Shown in pieces: positions 32,622-40,568 of a stretch of 64,000 nucleotides of DNA (position 1 is the first letter of the stretch; every line of letters starts with the position of its first letter). Where the stretch lies: contig CABRZP010000008.1 in the NCBI GenBank assembly GCA_902475545.1, positions 1 to 64,000 on the forward strand, in the 5' to 3' direction. Position numbers and translations under genes: made by a program. The notes under the pieces were generated by a model. That model was not told the DNA's origin. It searched no databases and worked only from the letters and a program-made list of their open reading frames with translations. The DNA comes from an uncultured bacterium. GTDB taxonomy: Bacteria > Cyanobacteriota > Vampirovibrionia > Gastranaerophilales > Gastranaerophilaceae.

Positions 32622-33044
32622 ATGAAACATATATTTGAACAAAAAGTATTTTATTCTGATACCGATGCGTATGGTGTTGTGTGGCATGGTTCTTATTTAA
32701 GATGGCTTGAAATGGGACGTGTCGAACTTTGTGCAATGATGGGTCACAGTATTGCCGAATTGACTGCAAGAGATATTGTATTGCCTGTTGTTAATATTAA
32801 TCTTAAGTACAAAGCATCTGCTAAAATGGAAGATGTTATGGTTGTTGAAACTGAAATATCTGAATTTAAAGGTTTTTCTGTAACGTTTAAACAATCTATT
32901 AAATCTAAAGAAACAGGCAAGACTTTTATTGAAGCGGATGTTGTAGTGGTTGCAATACACAATGACGGTAAGCTGTACCGCAGAATGCCTGAAATTTTAG
33001 CAGAATCTTTCAATGAGGCGATGAAATGTCCGGCACTCGTTTAA
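32622..33044 (+). CDS. Acyl-CoA thioesterase (4HBT/YbgC family)
   Basis: This 140-residue hotdog-fold protein has the family signature FYSDTDAYGVVWHGSYLRWLEMGR (about 10-33), with the catalytic Asp in DTDAYG. It hydrolyses acyl-CoA or acyl-ACP thioesters; in some bacteria YbgC sits with the Tol-Pal system, but not here. It overlaps the next gene by 19 bp, starting an operon with the pseudouridine synthase and coaE. Confidence 0.9.
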   Translation: MKHIFEQKVFYSDTDAYGVVWHGSYLRWLEMGRVELCAMMGHSIAELTARDIVLPVVNINLKYKASAKMEDVMVVETEISEFKGFSVTFKQSIKSKETGKTFIEADVVVVAIHNDGKLYRRMPEILAESFNEAMKCPALV

Positions 33045-33763
33045 ATAAATACATAGCATCTTCAGGTTTGTGTTCTCGAAGAAAAGCGGATGAGCTAATC
33101 GAGAGCGGTGTTGTAATGGTTAATGGTAAGAAGGTTACCGAGCTGGGCTTTACTGTAAACCCTAAAGATAAAGTCTTTGTAAACGGAAAAATGATTCATC
33201 CTGTAAAACATGAATATTACAGGTTTTATAAACCTGCGGGGTATATTACGACTGCGGATGACGAAAACGGCAGAAAAACTATTTATGATTTAATTCCTGA
33301 AAATCTTCATCATTTAAAACCTGTAGGCAGATTAGATAAGGATTCTACAGGATTGATAATTTTGACTAATGACGGGGATTTAATTAATGATTTAACACAT
33401 CCGTCAGTTAAAGTTCCGAAGTTATATAGAGTATCTATAAATGGAAAAATCTCTCAAAATGACATTGATACAATGTATAAAGGTATTGAAATCGAATCAG
33501 GTAAAATTGCTTATGCAGAGGTTGACGTTTTAGAGGTTGATAATAACCATACTGTTATGGAAGTTATGCTTTATCAGGGATTGAACAGACAAATTCGTAA
33601 AATGTTTGAACATTTAGGATTTGAGGTTTTAACTCTTAAACGAATTCAGCATGCGACATTGAATTTGGACGGCTTGAAACGTGGGATGCTTAAACCCATT
33701 AAGCCTCAACAAATTAAAGAATTGCGTAACTTTTTAAATAGGATTGCTTCTAAAAATGATTAG
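33026..33763 (+). CDS. rRNA pseudouridine synthase (RsuA/RluB family)
   Basis: The protein has an N-terminal S4 RNA-binding domain (RLNKYIASSGLCSRRKADELIESGVVMVNGK, about 5-35) and a catalytic domain with GRLDKDSTGLIILTNDGDL carrying the nucleophilic Asp. NRQIRKMFEHLGFEVLTLKR is also typical. It converts a uridine of 16S or 23S rRNA to pseudouridine; which site cannot be told. It overlaps both neighbours in the operon, so translation is coupled. Confidence 0.93.
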   Translation: MSGTRLNKYIASSGLCSRRKADELIESGVVMVNGKKVTELGFTVNPKDKVFVNGKMIHPVKHEYYRFYKPAGYITTADDENGRKTIYDLIPENLHHLKPVGRLDKDSTGLIILTNDGDLINDLTHPSVKVPKLYRVSINGKISQNDIDTMYKGIEIESGKIAYAEVDVLEVDNNHTVMEVMLYQGLNRQIRKMFEHLGFEVLTLKRIQHATLNLDGLKRGMLKPIKPQQIKELRNFLNRIASKND

Positions 33764-34322
33764 AATTGCTCTGGTTGGGAATATTGCAAGCGGAAAATCT
33801 ACAGTGCAAAATTTTCTGATTTCCAGAGGTTATTCTGTTTTGGATACTGATGATACTGCTCATAAGTTATTAGAAGACTCGCTAGAGGTGAAAAATGTAT
33901 TTAAAGATTACGATGTCTTTGAGAACGGTGCGATTTCACGAGTTAAGTTAGGGCAATTAATATTTTCTAATAAAGAAATGAAAACGACGTTAGAAAATAT
34001 TCTACATCCATTAATTAGAAAAGAGATTGAAAAATTTTTCAATTTAAATCAAGATAAAAAGTCGGTTTTTGTTGCGATTCCACTGTTATTTGAAGCCGGC
34101 ATGGAAGATTTATTTGATAAAGTTTTATTTGTTTATACGGATGACGAAATTCGCTTGGAACGATTAATGAAACGAAATAGCTATACAAGAGAATATGCTC
34201 AAATTCGTATGAATTCTCAAATAAGCCAAGATGAAAAAATTAACAAGGCTGACTATGTAATTTACAACAACTCAACAATAGATGAGTTGGAATCTCAGTT
34301 GGTTAAGCTGTTAAACGAATAA
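33756..34322 (+). CDS. coaE: Dephospho-CoA kinase
   Basis: CoaE carries out the last step of coenzyme A synthesis. The P-loop GNIASGKSTVQNFL is at about 8-21, followed by VLDTDDTAHKLL and a C-terminal RLMKRNSYTREYAQIRMNSQ lid region. I start it at 33756 (MIRIALVGN, 188 residues), 8 bp inside the pseudouridine synthase gene; an ATG four codons earlier is less like the family. Its 3' end overlaps the opposite CHAP-type gene by 20 bp. Confidence 0.94.
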   Translation: MIRIALVGNIASGKSTVQNFLISRGYSVLDTDDTAHKLLEDSLEVKNVFKDYDVFENGAISRVKLGQLIFSNKEMKTTLENILHPLIRKEIEKFFNLNQDKKSVFVAIPLLFEAGMEDLFDKVLFVYTDDEIRLERLMKRNSYTREYAQIRMNSQISQDEKINKADYVIYNNSTIDELESQLVKLLNE

Positions 34323-35337
34323 ATCCGCTTAAATCAGGATAATCAGGACTATATGTTGCGGTGCAGACTTTATCGTTTCTGTTACCTTCTATAGTCTTGA
34401 AGGAACCGTCTTTGTTGACTTGTGTTACAAAACCAATGTGAGAAGCATCATTTTCTCGTAAAATCATGATGTCTCCCGGTTTGATTTTTTGAGCGATAAG
34501 TTCTCCTTGTTTCTTTTTACCTGCGGTTTGAAGATATTTATGGTTGTCAATACCCCATTGTTTCATATCTTCAACTCTTCGATTAATTCGGTCATCTCTG
34601 AGTTTGATAAAATCTTGTGGAGGTTCTAACCCTGCTTTTTCATAACTTTCTTTGACTACGTATGCCACAAAATCGGCACACCATTCTCCGCTATTTGAGA
34701 ATTTTCTGTATGAACCGTCAGATTCATTGTAACCCATATATTGTTTTGCATTAGTTACAAAACTGTTTCTTAATTCCGGTCCTGAGATTTTTTCGGATTT
34801 TTTTGTATTTTTTATCGGATTTGTTACAGTTTCTTTTTTATTTTCTACTTTTGCAGCTGTTTTTGCAGGTGAAGTTTCGATCGGTTCTGTAGAAGGTGTT
34901 GTATTTGAAGGTTTGCTTTGCCCCCACAAACATCCTCCAAAATCTCCGGTATAAATGTTGAAACTGTCCATTGTTGTATAATAGCTTCCTGTAGAATTAT
35001 TTGTTCCGCCTTGCCATAAACAACCACCAAAATCGCCTGTGTATATGTTATATCTAGGTGTTGTTGTATAAATACTTGAAGATGTTGAAGCTGTCTGTTG
35101 TTGACCCCAACAGCAATCTCCGGTATTGCCGGTATTCCCTGTGTATATATTATAATTCCCGCCAAAAGGAATTGTAGGATATGGATTCCTGTAACCGTTT
35201 CCTATAATATTTGCACCATTGATATTGTATTCTGTTGTTGGTGTAAAAAATGGTGAGTTTGCTCCGCCTGTGTTGTAATAAAGTGCCGGAGTGTTAACAT
35301 CTGTGTTAAACGTGATTGGACTGAAATAACTAAACAT
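34303..35337 (-). CDS. CHAP/NlpC-like peptidase-domain protein with NIYTG repeats
   Basis: The 344-residue protein has no signal peptide. The N-terminal half is Asn/Thr/Tyr-rich and carries three repeats of (Y/F)NIYTG followed by a C-x-W end, at about 62-79, 96-111 and 126-141 (the last two read NIYTGDFGGCLW). A Pro/Thr/Ser linker (about 142-180) leads to a cysteine-peptidase domain. This has Cys220 in GEWCADFVAYV and His300 in DASHIGFV, followed by IEGNRN near 317-321, matching the CHAP/NlpC plan for cutting peptidoglycan. It is preceded by a perfect GCAAT-type promoter. A cell-wall or target-wall hydrolase exported without Sec is plausible. Confidence 0.82.
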   Translation of the reverse strand: MFSYFSPITFNTDVNTPALYYNTGGANSPFFTPTTEYNINGANIIGNGYRNPYPTIPFGGNYNIYTGNTGNTGDCCWGQQQTASTSSSIYTTTPRYNIYTGDFGGCLWQGGTNNSTGSYYTTMDSFNIYTGDFGGCLWGQSKPSNTTPSTEPIETSPAKTAAKVENKKETVTNPIKNTKKSEKISGPELRNSFVTNAKQYMGYNESDGSYRKFSNSGEWCADFVAYVVKESYEKAGLEPPQDFIKLRDDRINRRVEDMKQWGIDNHKYLQTAGKKKQGELIAQKIKPGDIMILRENDASHIGFVTQVNKDGSFKTIEGNRNDKVCTATYSPDYPDLSGFIRLTA

Positions 35338-35364
35338 AATTTCCCCGCTATTTTCCCCTATATT

Positions 35365-35395
35365 TATATAAAGTATTTTTAGCGTGAAAAATTGC
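35365..35395 (-). promoter_or_regulatory. GCAAT-N-TTTATA element, copy f
   Basis: On the minus strand GCAATTTT, 13 bp, ACTTTATATA, ending 27 bp before the start at 35337; a perfect copy. Confidence 0.75.
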
Positions 35396-35413
35396 CTTAA
35401 ATTAATAAATTTG

Positions 35414-35761
35414 TTAATAAATTATAATACTGGCTTCTGCTTTTCCAAGATCAACCATATCAAAAGGGGCAGTTATACTATCTTGTTCAATTATGTAATC
35501 ATCTTGTTCAAAACCAAATATTCTTTCCAATTTTGCCCAAACATCGAAGTCATCATTTCTGGTAAATAAATAATATTTATTTACATTTTTCATATAAAGT
35601 CCAATAGAATATTTTGACTGTTCAAGCTCTTTGAAAAACTTTTTCTTTTCCATTGATTTTGAAATAGTATCAAATGTAAGATCTTTATATTGATAATCTT
35701 CTTTTATTGTTTCTAAAAGTTTGTATGGTTCAATCCACTTAGTAATAATAATGCTTTTCAT
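35414..35761 (-). CDS. Hypothetical protein (115 residues) coupled to the ABC exporter
   Basis: I do not recognise this protein. It is soluble, rich in Lys, Asp and aromatic residues, with KKKFFKELEQSKYSIGLYMKNVNKYYLF and an acidic end. Its start overlaps the last base of the ABC exporter stop codon, so translation is coupled and a functional link to the exporter is likely. It has no signal peptide and no cysteine. Confidence 0.75.
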   Translation of the reverse strand: MKSIIITKWIEPYKLLETIKEDYQYKDLTFDTISKSMEKKKFFKELEQSKYSIGLYMKNVNKYYLFTRNDDFDVWAKLERIFGFEQDDYIIEQDSITAPFDMVDLGKAEASIIIY

Positions 35762-37578
35762 TAAACGGTCATCTCCTGATTTTTAAATTGCATTTCATAA
35801 AGATGTCTGTAGTTTCCGTTTTTAATGTTCATTAATTCATTGTGAGTTCCCAGTTCTACCAGTTCGCCTTCATTTATTACCGCAATTCTGTCAGCATTAT
35901 TAATTGTGGATAATCTATGGGCAATAACGAAAACTGTTTTATTTTTCATTAGATTGTCTAATGCTTTTTGAACAATAGCTTCGGATTCATTATCAAGGGC
36001 TGAGGTTGCTTCGTCAAGAATTACGATTGGGGCATTTTTAATTATAGCTCTTGCAATTGCAACACGTTGTCTTTGTCCGCCGGATAAAGATGTCCCACGT
36101 TCCCCAACGTATGTATCAATTCCGTCGTCAAGTGTATTTAAAAATTCATCAAGATGAGCCATCTTTATTGCATTTTCAAGTTCGGATTCTGTAGCATCAC
36201 TTTTGCCCATTAAAATATTTTCTCTAATTGTTCCGGAAAATAAGAAATTATCCTGAAAAACAAATGAAATATTGTTGCGTAACGAATTTAGTTCGATATC
36301 TTTAATGTTAATTCCGTCAAATTTTACAGCTCCGCTTTTAACGTCGTAAAATCTTGGCAATAAATTCACTGTTGTACTTTTGCCACCGCCGGAATTGCCG
36401 ACAAGAGCAATGGTTTCACCTTTGTTTATGTGTAGTGAAAAGTTTTTCAAAACAGGTACGTTTTCTTCGTATTCGAAATATACATTTTCAAAATCAATGC
36501 CAGATTCAAGCGTTGTCATTTTAGAAGAGTGTTCTTTATTCTTTATATAAGGTATAAGATCAAATAATTCGAAAACTCTGCCAAGAGCTACAAATGTTGT
36601 TTGTAAATCGGTTAAGGTTCTGCCTAAATCTTTAACAGGCTTGTATAGTAATAATAATGAAGTGACAAATGATGCAAAACTTCCGGCTGTCATCTGTCCG
36701 CTAATAATAAGATGATTACCGTAAAACATTACAAGAGCTATACCAATAGAACATATAAAATACATTATTGGAGACATCCAGCCAACACGTTTTGTCAATG
36801 AAATTGTAAGATCAAACTGTGTTTTGATTTGATTTTCAAATTTTTCATTTTGGAGTTTCTGTAAATTATATGCGGTCATTATTTTATTGCCGGCAAAGGT
36901 TTCATTAAAGTTTGTAGTCATATCTCCGCCAACAACCATTGTTGCATTTGATACTTTTTTGATTTTTTTTCTGATAAGTGTAACCGGAGTAATAGCAACC
37001 GCCATTATTCCAACGCCAATGATTGCAAGTTTCCAAGAGTTGATTAGCAGTACTGCAACAAGTCCGGCAATTCCAAATATACTCATTATAAAACTTTTAA
37101 TAGTATTTATTATATTTTTGGATGCGGTTTCCGGATCGGTAAAAAATCTGGTTAAAACAAGTCCGGATGAATTAACATCATAAAATTTAGAGTCAAGAGA
37201 GGTTAATTTTCTGAACAGGTCAACTTTTAATGAGTTGGAAATTTTGTTACCGGTCCAGTCTGTTAAGTAGTTGTTCGTATATTTTAAAAGCCCTTGAACC
37301 AGTGCAAATATTACGATACCAAAAGGAATAATAAGTGCAAGAGTATTTTGTTCTATTGAAAAATTACCCACAGTAAATGTTTTTCCATTGATTACGCAAT
37401 CCATATATGGTTTGAGAGCATAGGCAACAACACCATCTAACAATCCTAAAGGTACGGCAAGAATCATATTTAAAATAATTCTGCCCAAGTGAGGTTTTAC
37501 AAACGGAAAAATTTTATTTACAAGGTATCCGTATCTGAATGCGTCTTTTGATAACGTATCTTTTAATTTATACTCCAT
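35761..37578 (-). CDS. ABC exporter, MsbA/lipid-exporter type
   Basis: This 605-residue half-transporter has a membrane domain with six helices (about 25-330). An ATPase domain follows with Walker A GNSGGGKST, Q-loop FVFQDNFLFSGTIRENI, signature LSGGQRQR, Walker B IVILDEATSALD and a switch His in VIAHRLSTI. It works as a homodimer, exporting lipids, drugs or peptides; the layout is closest to MsbA-like lipid flippases. The 115-residue gene follows directly. A GGGG ribosome site precedes the ATG. Confidence 0.92.
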   Translation of the reverse strand: MEYKLKDTLSKDAFRYGYLVNKIFPFVKPHLGRIILNMILAVPLGLLDGVVAYALKPYMDCVINGKTFTVGNFSIEQNTLALIIPFGIVIFALVQGLLKYTNNYLTDWTGNKISNSLKVDLFRKLTSLDSKFYDVNSSGLVLTRFFTDPETASKNIINTIKSFIMSIFGIAGLVAVLLINSWKLAIIGVGIMAVAITPVTLIRKKIKKVSNATMVVGGDMTTNFNETFAGNKIMTAYNLQKLQNEKFENQIKTQFDLTISLTKRVGWMSPIMYFICSIGIALVMFYGNHLIISGQMTAGSFASFVTSLLLLYKPVKDLGRTLTDLQTTFVALGRVFELFDLIPYIKNKEHSSKMTTLESGIDFENVYFEYEENVPVLKNFSLHINKGETIALVGNSGGGKSTTVNLLPRFYDVKSGAVKFDGINIKDIELNSLRNNISFVFQDNFLFSGTIRENILMGKSDATESELENAIKMAHLDEFLNTLDDGIDTYVGERGTSLSGGQRQRVAIARAIIKNAPIVILDEATSALDNESEAIVQKALDNLMKNKTVFVIAHRLSTINNADRIAVINEGELVELGTHNELMNIKNGNYRHLYEMQFKNQEMTV

Positions 37579-37628
37579 AATCTCTTCTTATCCCCTTTTT
37601 AATTAATTATCACATAAACAAGTATGTA

Positions 37629-38600
37629 TTACAAATCATTTACAATCTGTGTAATTGTTTTTATTTTGTTCTCATCCATTCTGTGTCCGCCTGTAGGAAT
37701 GATTATATATTTTTTTAGATTTGGTATGATTTTTGTTAATTCGGTAATTTTATTTGTTCTGATATATCGATCTTGTTTTGATTGCACAATATATGTTGGA
37801 GTTGGGTTTAGTTCTAAATATTTTGTTATATTAAAAATTTTCGAATATTGTTCTTTAAATCCTGGAATATATTTTATCATTTTCATTTCGCCGGAATATT
37901 TTTTAGGATGCTTAAGTACGTTTTTGAGCCAAAACTCTAGTGATGTAAGTGGGGCTACAAGAACCTGAAAAGCAATATCATGAAAATCTGATATTTTAGC
38001 AGCAAGATATCCGCCAAAACTATGCCCAACTAAACCAATATTGTCTACACCTTTTGTTTTTAAATATCCGATAGAGGCTTCAATGTCTTGTATAATATCC
38101 TGTTCTTTAATATGTTTAGATTTAGGATTTTTTCCATATCCTCTGTAATCAATAGCTAATATTCCGTAATTACTTTTTGAGAGTGATTTATAAAGTGGTT
38201 GATTACTGGTTATATTATGTGAAAAACCATGAAGAAATATAATATAATTTTTTGATTTATTGGGATTTATATCCAGAGCGTTAATTGATTCTTTTTTAGT
38301 AACCGGAATTTGAATTTCTTGAGTTATATCTTTTATTTCTTCCGATAATGGAATGTATGGGCGTTTAGAACCTCTAAGGGAACGGTTATAACTGGTATTT
38401 TTCAAAAAAGCTCCGATGAGTTTTTCTCGTAATCCTGTAAATTGAATAGTATTGTTGGAATTTGTAACAGGAATAGTTCTTTCAAATTTATCATACGGTA
38501 AAGCCTTGACTGTAGGGGTAGGTTTTACTGTTCTGTGGATGTTATAAGAAAGATTTGGTTGTATCTTATTTTGATTAAATTGAACTTTTGCAATTTCCAT
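37629..38600 (-). CDS. Alpha/beta hydrolase with F-x-G N-terminal motif
   Basis: The 323-residue protein has a long polar N-terminus with TIQFTGL at 51-57 and then a hydrolase fold. The oxyanion part is FLHGFSHN (about 122-129), DYRGYG at 151-156, and the nucleophile elbow GHSFGG places Ser194. A later QSKQDRYI and PTGGHRMDE supply Asp and His. It is related to esterases and to BAAT/FrsA-type hydrolases; the substrate is unknown. There is no signal peptide. It is monocistronic with a GGG ribosome site. Confidence 0.87.
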   Translation of the reverse strand: MEIAKVQFNQNKIQPNLSYNIHRTVKPTPTVKALPYDKFERTIPVTNSNNTIQFTGLREKLIGAFLKNTSYNRSLRGSKRPYIPLSEEIKDITQEIQIPVTKKESINALDINPNKSKNYIIFLHGFSHNITSNQPLYKSLSKSNYGILAIDYRGYGKNPKSKHIKEQDIIQDIEASIGYLKTKGVDNIGLVGHSFGGYLAAKISDFHDIAFQVLVAPLTSLEFWLKNVLKHPKKYSGEMKMIKYIPGFKEQYSKIFNITKYLELNPTPTYIVQSKQDRYIRTNKITELTKIIPNLKKYIIIPTGGHRMDENKIKTITQIVNDL

Positions 38601-38730
38601 TAGTATATCCCTGATTTGAATTTTATCATAAACAAAAGTAAAAAAACTTGAAAAATTTTTCTTGACAACAAGCTTTGATTATTATAAATTAAATGTATTC
38701 TCAAGTTTGAGAATATTCCACAAAACGCGT

Positions 38731-38812
38731 GGGCGTGTGGTGGAATGGTAGACACGCTAGTCTTAGGAACTAGTGCGAAAGCGTGGGAGTTCGAGTCTCT
38801 TCACGCCCACCA
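38731..38812 (+). tRNA. tRNA-Leu (UAG)
   Basis: Acceptor GGGCGTG pairs with CACGCCC, followed by discriminator A and an encoded CCA. The D-arm is GTG/CAC with GGTAGA, the anticodon arm CTAGT-CTTAGGA-ACTAG (anticodon TAG), then a long variable arm and TTCGAGT T-loop. It closely resembles the cyanobacterial tRNA-Leu(UAG). Confidence 0.95.
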
Positions 38813-39235
38813 TTAAAAAGAACCTTGTAAAAGGTTCTTTTTTGTTGTTCAAATGTTGGGCAGAATCGACTCGAAAGTTATTTGATTTTGTTGAAATCAA
38901 ATAACCTCGTCAGCCGTCTTCACGACATACCGCATCAGTAAGGCTCGAGCTTCCAACTCTTGCCAACAGCTGCGGCATCTTCACGCCCACCATTAAAAAG
39001 AACCTTGCAAAAGGTTCTTTTTTGTTGTTCAAATGTTGGGCAGAATCGACTTGAAAGTTATTTGATTTTGTTGAAATCAAATAACCTCGTCAGCCGTCTT
39101 CACGACATACCGCATCAGTAAGGCTCGAGCTTCCAACTCTTGCCAACAGCTGCGGCATCTTCACGCCCACCATTAAAAAGAACCTTGCAAAAAGTTCTTT
39201 TTTTGTTGTTCAAATGTTGGGTAGAATTAATTCGA
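38798..39235 (+). repeat. 180-bp tandem repeat starting in the tRNA-Leu 3' end (about 2.4 copies)
   Basis: The sequence from TCTTCACGCCCACCATT recurs with an exact 180-bp period at about 38798, 38978 and 39158. Each unit begins with the last 15 bases of the tRNA including CCA, then an A/T terminator hairpin (GAACCTT...AAGGTTC). A 12-bp hairpin GTTATTTGATTT/AAATCAAATAAC (38877-38905 in unit 1) follows, then about 75 bp that is far richer in G+C than its surroundings. Units 1 and 2 differ at only two or three bases; the third stops after about 75 bp. Duplicated tRNA 3' ends are typical scars of integrating elements, but no integrase is in the window. There is no protein gene in this stretch. 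Confidence 0.85.
38815..38843 (+). terminator. Terminator of tRNA-Leu, repeated in each 180-bp unit
   Basis: AAAAAGAACCTT, loop GTAA, AAGGTTCTTTTT. Copies follow at +180 and +360; the last has a mismatch in the stem. Confidence 0.8.
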
Positions 39236-39322
39236 AAATAGTTTTATTTTTAACTTGTTTGAGAATGTAAAAAATGTGCATCTTCCATAAATTGTGAATT
39301 TATGGTATATATAAATATACAC

Positions 39323-39395
39323 GGGGCGTTAGCGCAGTTGGTAGCGCACAACACTGGCAGTGTTGGGGTCAGGGGTTCGAATCCCCTACGCTCCA
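39323..39395 (+). tRNA. tRNA-Ala (GGC)
   Basis: Acceptor GGGGCGT pairs with ACGCTCC (one G-T pair) and discriminator A ends the gene; CCA is not encoded. The anticodon arm is CAACA-CTGGCAG-TGTTG, giving anticodon GGC, with GGTTCGAATCC in the T-arm. The protein gene that follows starts only 23 bp later. Confidence 0.95.
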
Positions 39396-39418
39396 TAATT
39401 TGTTTTTAGGAGTTATTT

Positions 39419-39778
39419 ATGAAGAAAATTTTTGTTTTGTCTTTTGTGGGTATTATTTCGTTAGCTTTATTTTGTAATAAAGGATATTCTTCAACTGTAA
39501 AGCATAAATATCCGCCAAGACCTGTTTATATGGAATGTTCAGATGATTTAAAAACATGTCAAGTTTGGCGAAATACTTTGCACTCTTCCAGCGGTCCTTT
39601 GTATATAAACGGGAGTATCGTTTGTACTCCAAATAAGAAAATATGTCTTATTGGCAGACATACAATGAGGTCTCCCGGAAAACCTTTATTTGTTACTGCC
39701 AATGAAGTCTGTATGCCGGATAAAAAAACTTGTACTGATGGATATTCAATGAGACGTTCGAAAGAACCGTTATATTAA
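39419..39778 (+). CDS. Small secreted protein with three Cys-pair repeats
   Basis: The 119-residue protein has a signal peptide (about 1-24). The mature part holds an imperfect repeat of about 30 residues, roughly PxPLYxxxxxVCxPxKKxCxxGxxxMRS, seen three times (around ECSDDLKTC, VCTPNKKIC and VCMPDKKTC). Each repeat has a C-x6-C pair, probably a disulfide in an extracytoplasmic setting. It has an AGGAG site and may be read from the tRNA-Ala promoter. I do not recognise the family. Confidence 0.8.
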   Translation: MKKIFVLSFVGIISLALFCNKGYSSTVKHKYPPRPVYMECSDDLKTCQVWRNTLHSSSGPLYINGSIVCTPNKKICLIGRHTMRSPGKPLFVTANEVCMPDKKTCTDGYSMRRSKEPLY

Positions 39779-39801
39779 TTTTGTTATTAAGAGGTATTAA
39801 T

Positions 39802-40497
39802 ATGGATAAAATTCAACCGATTGATTCTTTGACTAATGTCGAAATTTATAAAATTTTGTCTTCAGAGAAGCTTACATATAGTCAAAAGGCTGAGTTTATT
39901 AAAATGAATTCTGCAGCTATGAAAAATGCTGCTGAGTTGGAGTTTTCAGCAAGTGAATTTAAAGAAATGATGGAGCATAGACCTCTTGTGAGGTTTAGAC
40001 CGTTAAAAAATTCATTCACTAAACAAGGCGATGATATAATTCTAGCAAAGGCTTTAAATATTGATAAACGAAGTATTAATATTTATATAAATTCATTAAT
40101 TAGTTCAAATTTTGAAGCAAAAGATGTCGACAAAGATGCTATTGATAAGGTTAAAACTTATGTATACAGGCATGGCACAAAAGATCAAGTTGTAGCTTTT
40201 CTTGAATATGAATTATCTGATGTTAAATTTGTCTTGCAAAAGTTGTACAAAACTTTCGATAGTAATACCGGAGGAGTCTTTGGTTATTTTATGCGACCAA
40301 TCCATAGAATGGATAATAATACATTAGCCAGAATATACAATGTTGTTGATAAAAGTTTAAGAAATTCCCTTAATGCAGGGTATATTGATGATACACAGTT
40401 TAATTCAACTGCTGAGTGGGCTCTTGTTAAAATACATGAAATTCAAAATAATTCAAAAGTTTTAAGGGCTTATGATTTATATAAAAATTTAACATAA
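39802..40497 (+). CDS. Hypothetical helical protein (231 residues)
   Basis: I do not recognise this protein. I start it at MDKIQPIDSLTNVEIYKIL, eight bases after AAGAGG; seven further codons upstream are open but unsupported. It is predominantly helical and charged, without signal peptide or membrane segment. ALNIDKRSINIYINSLISSNFEAKDVDKDAIDKVKTYVYRHG and the end VLRAYDLYKNLT are its more regular parts. It begins 23 bp after the secreted Cys protein and may be co-transcribed with it. Confidence 0.7.
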   Translation: MDKIQPIDSLTNVEIYKILSSEKLTYSQKAEFIKMNSAAMKNAAELEFSASEFKEMMEHRPLVRFRPLKNSFTKQGDDIILAKALNIDKRSINIYINSLISSNFEAKDVDKDAIDKVKTYVYRHGTKDQVVAFLEYELSDVKFVLQKLYKTFDSNTGGVFGYFMRPIHRMDNNTLARIYNVVDKSLRNSLNAGYIDDTQFNSTAEWALVKIHEIQNNSKVLRAYDLYKNLT

Positions 40498-40568
40498 TTG
40501 AAAAATAAAATAGCAAAATTTATTTTTAGAGGCGTTATTGTATTATATATAAATAATGAGGTATAAGT

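Noticed and set aside
38798..39160. Short peptide frames on the minus strand of each 180-bp unit
   Set aside because: The frames of 20-30 codons lack ribosome sites and overlap the tRNA end and terminator; the sequence is better explained as non-coding.
38798..39235. CRISPR-like array
   Set aside because: The units are 180 bp and nearly identical throughout; there are no short repeats alternating with unique spacers and no cas genes nearby.
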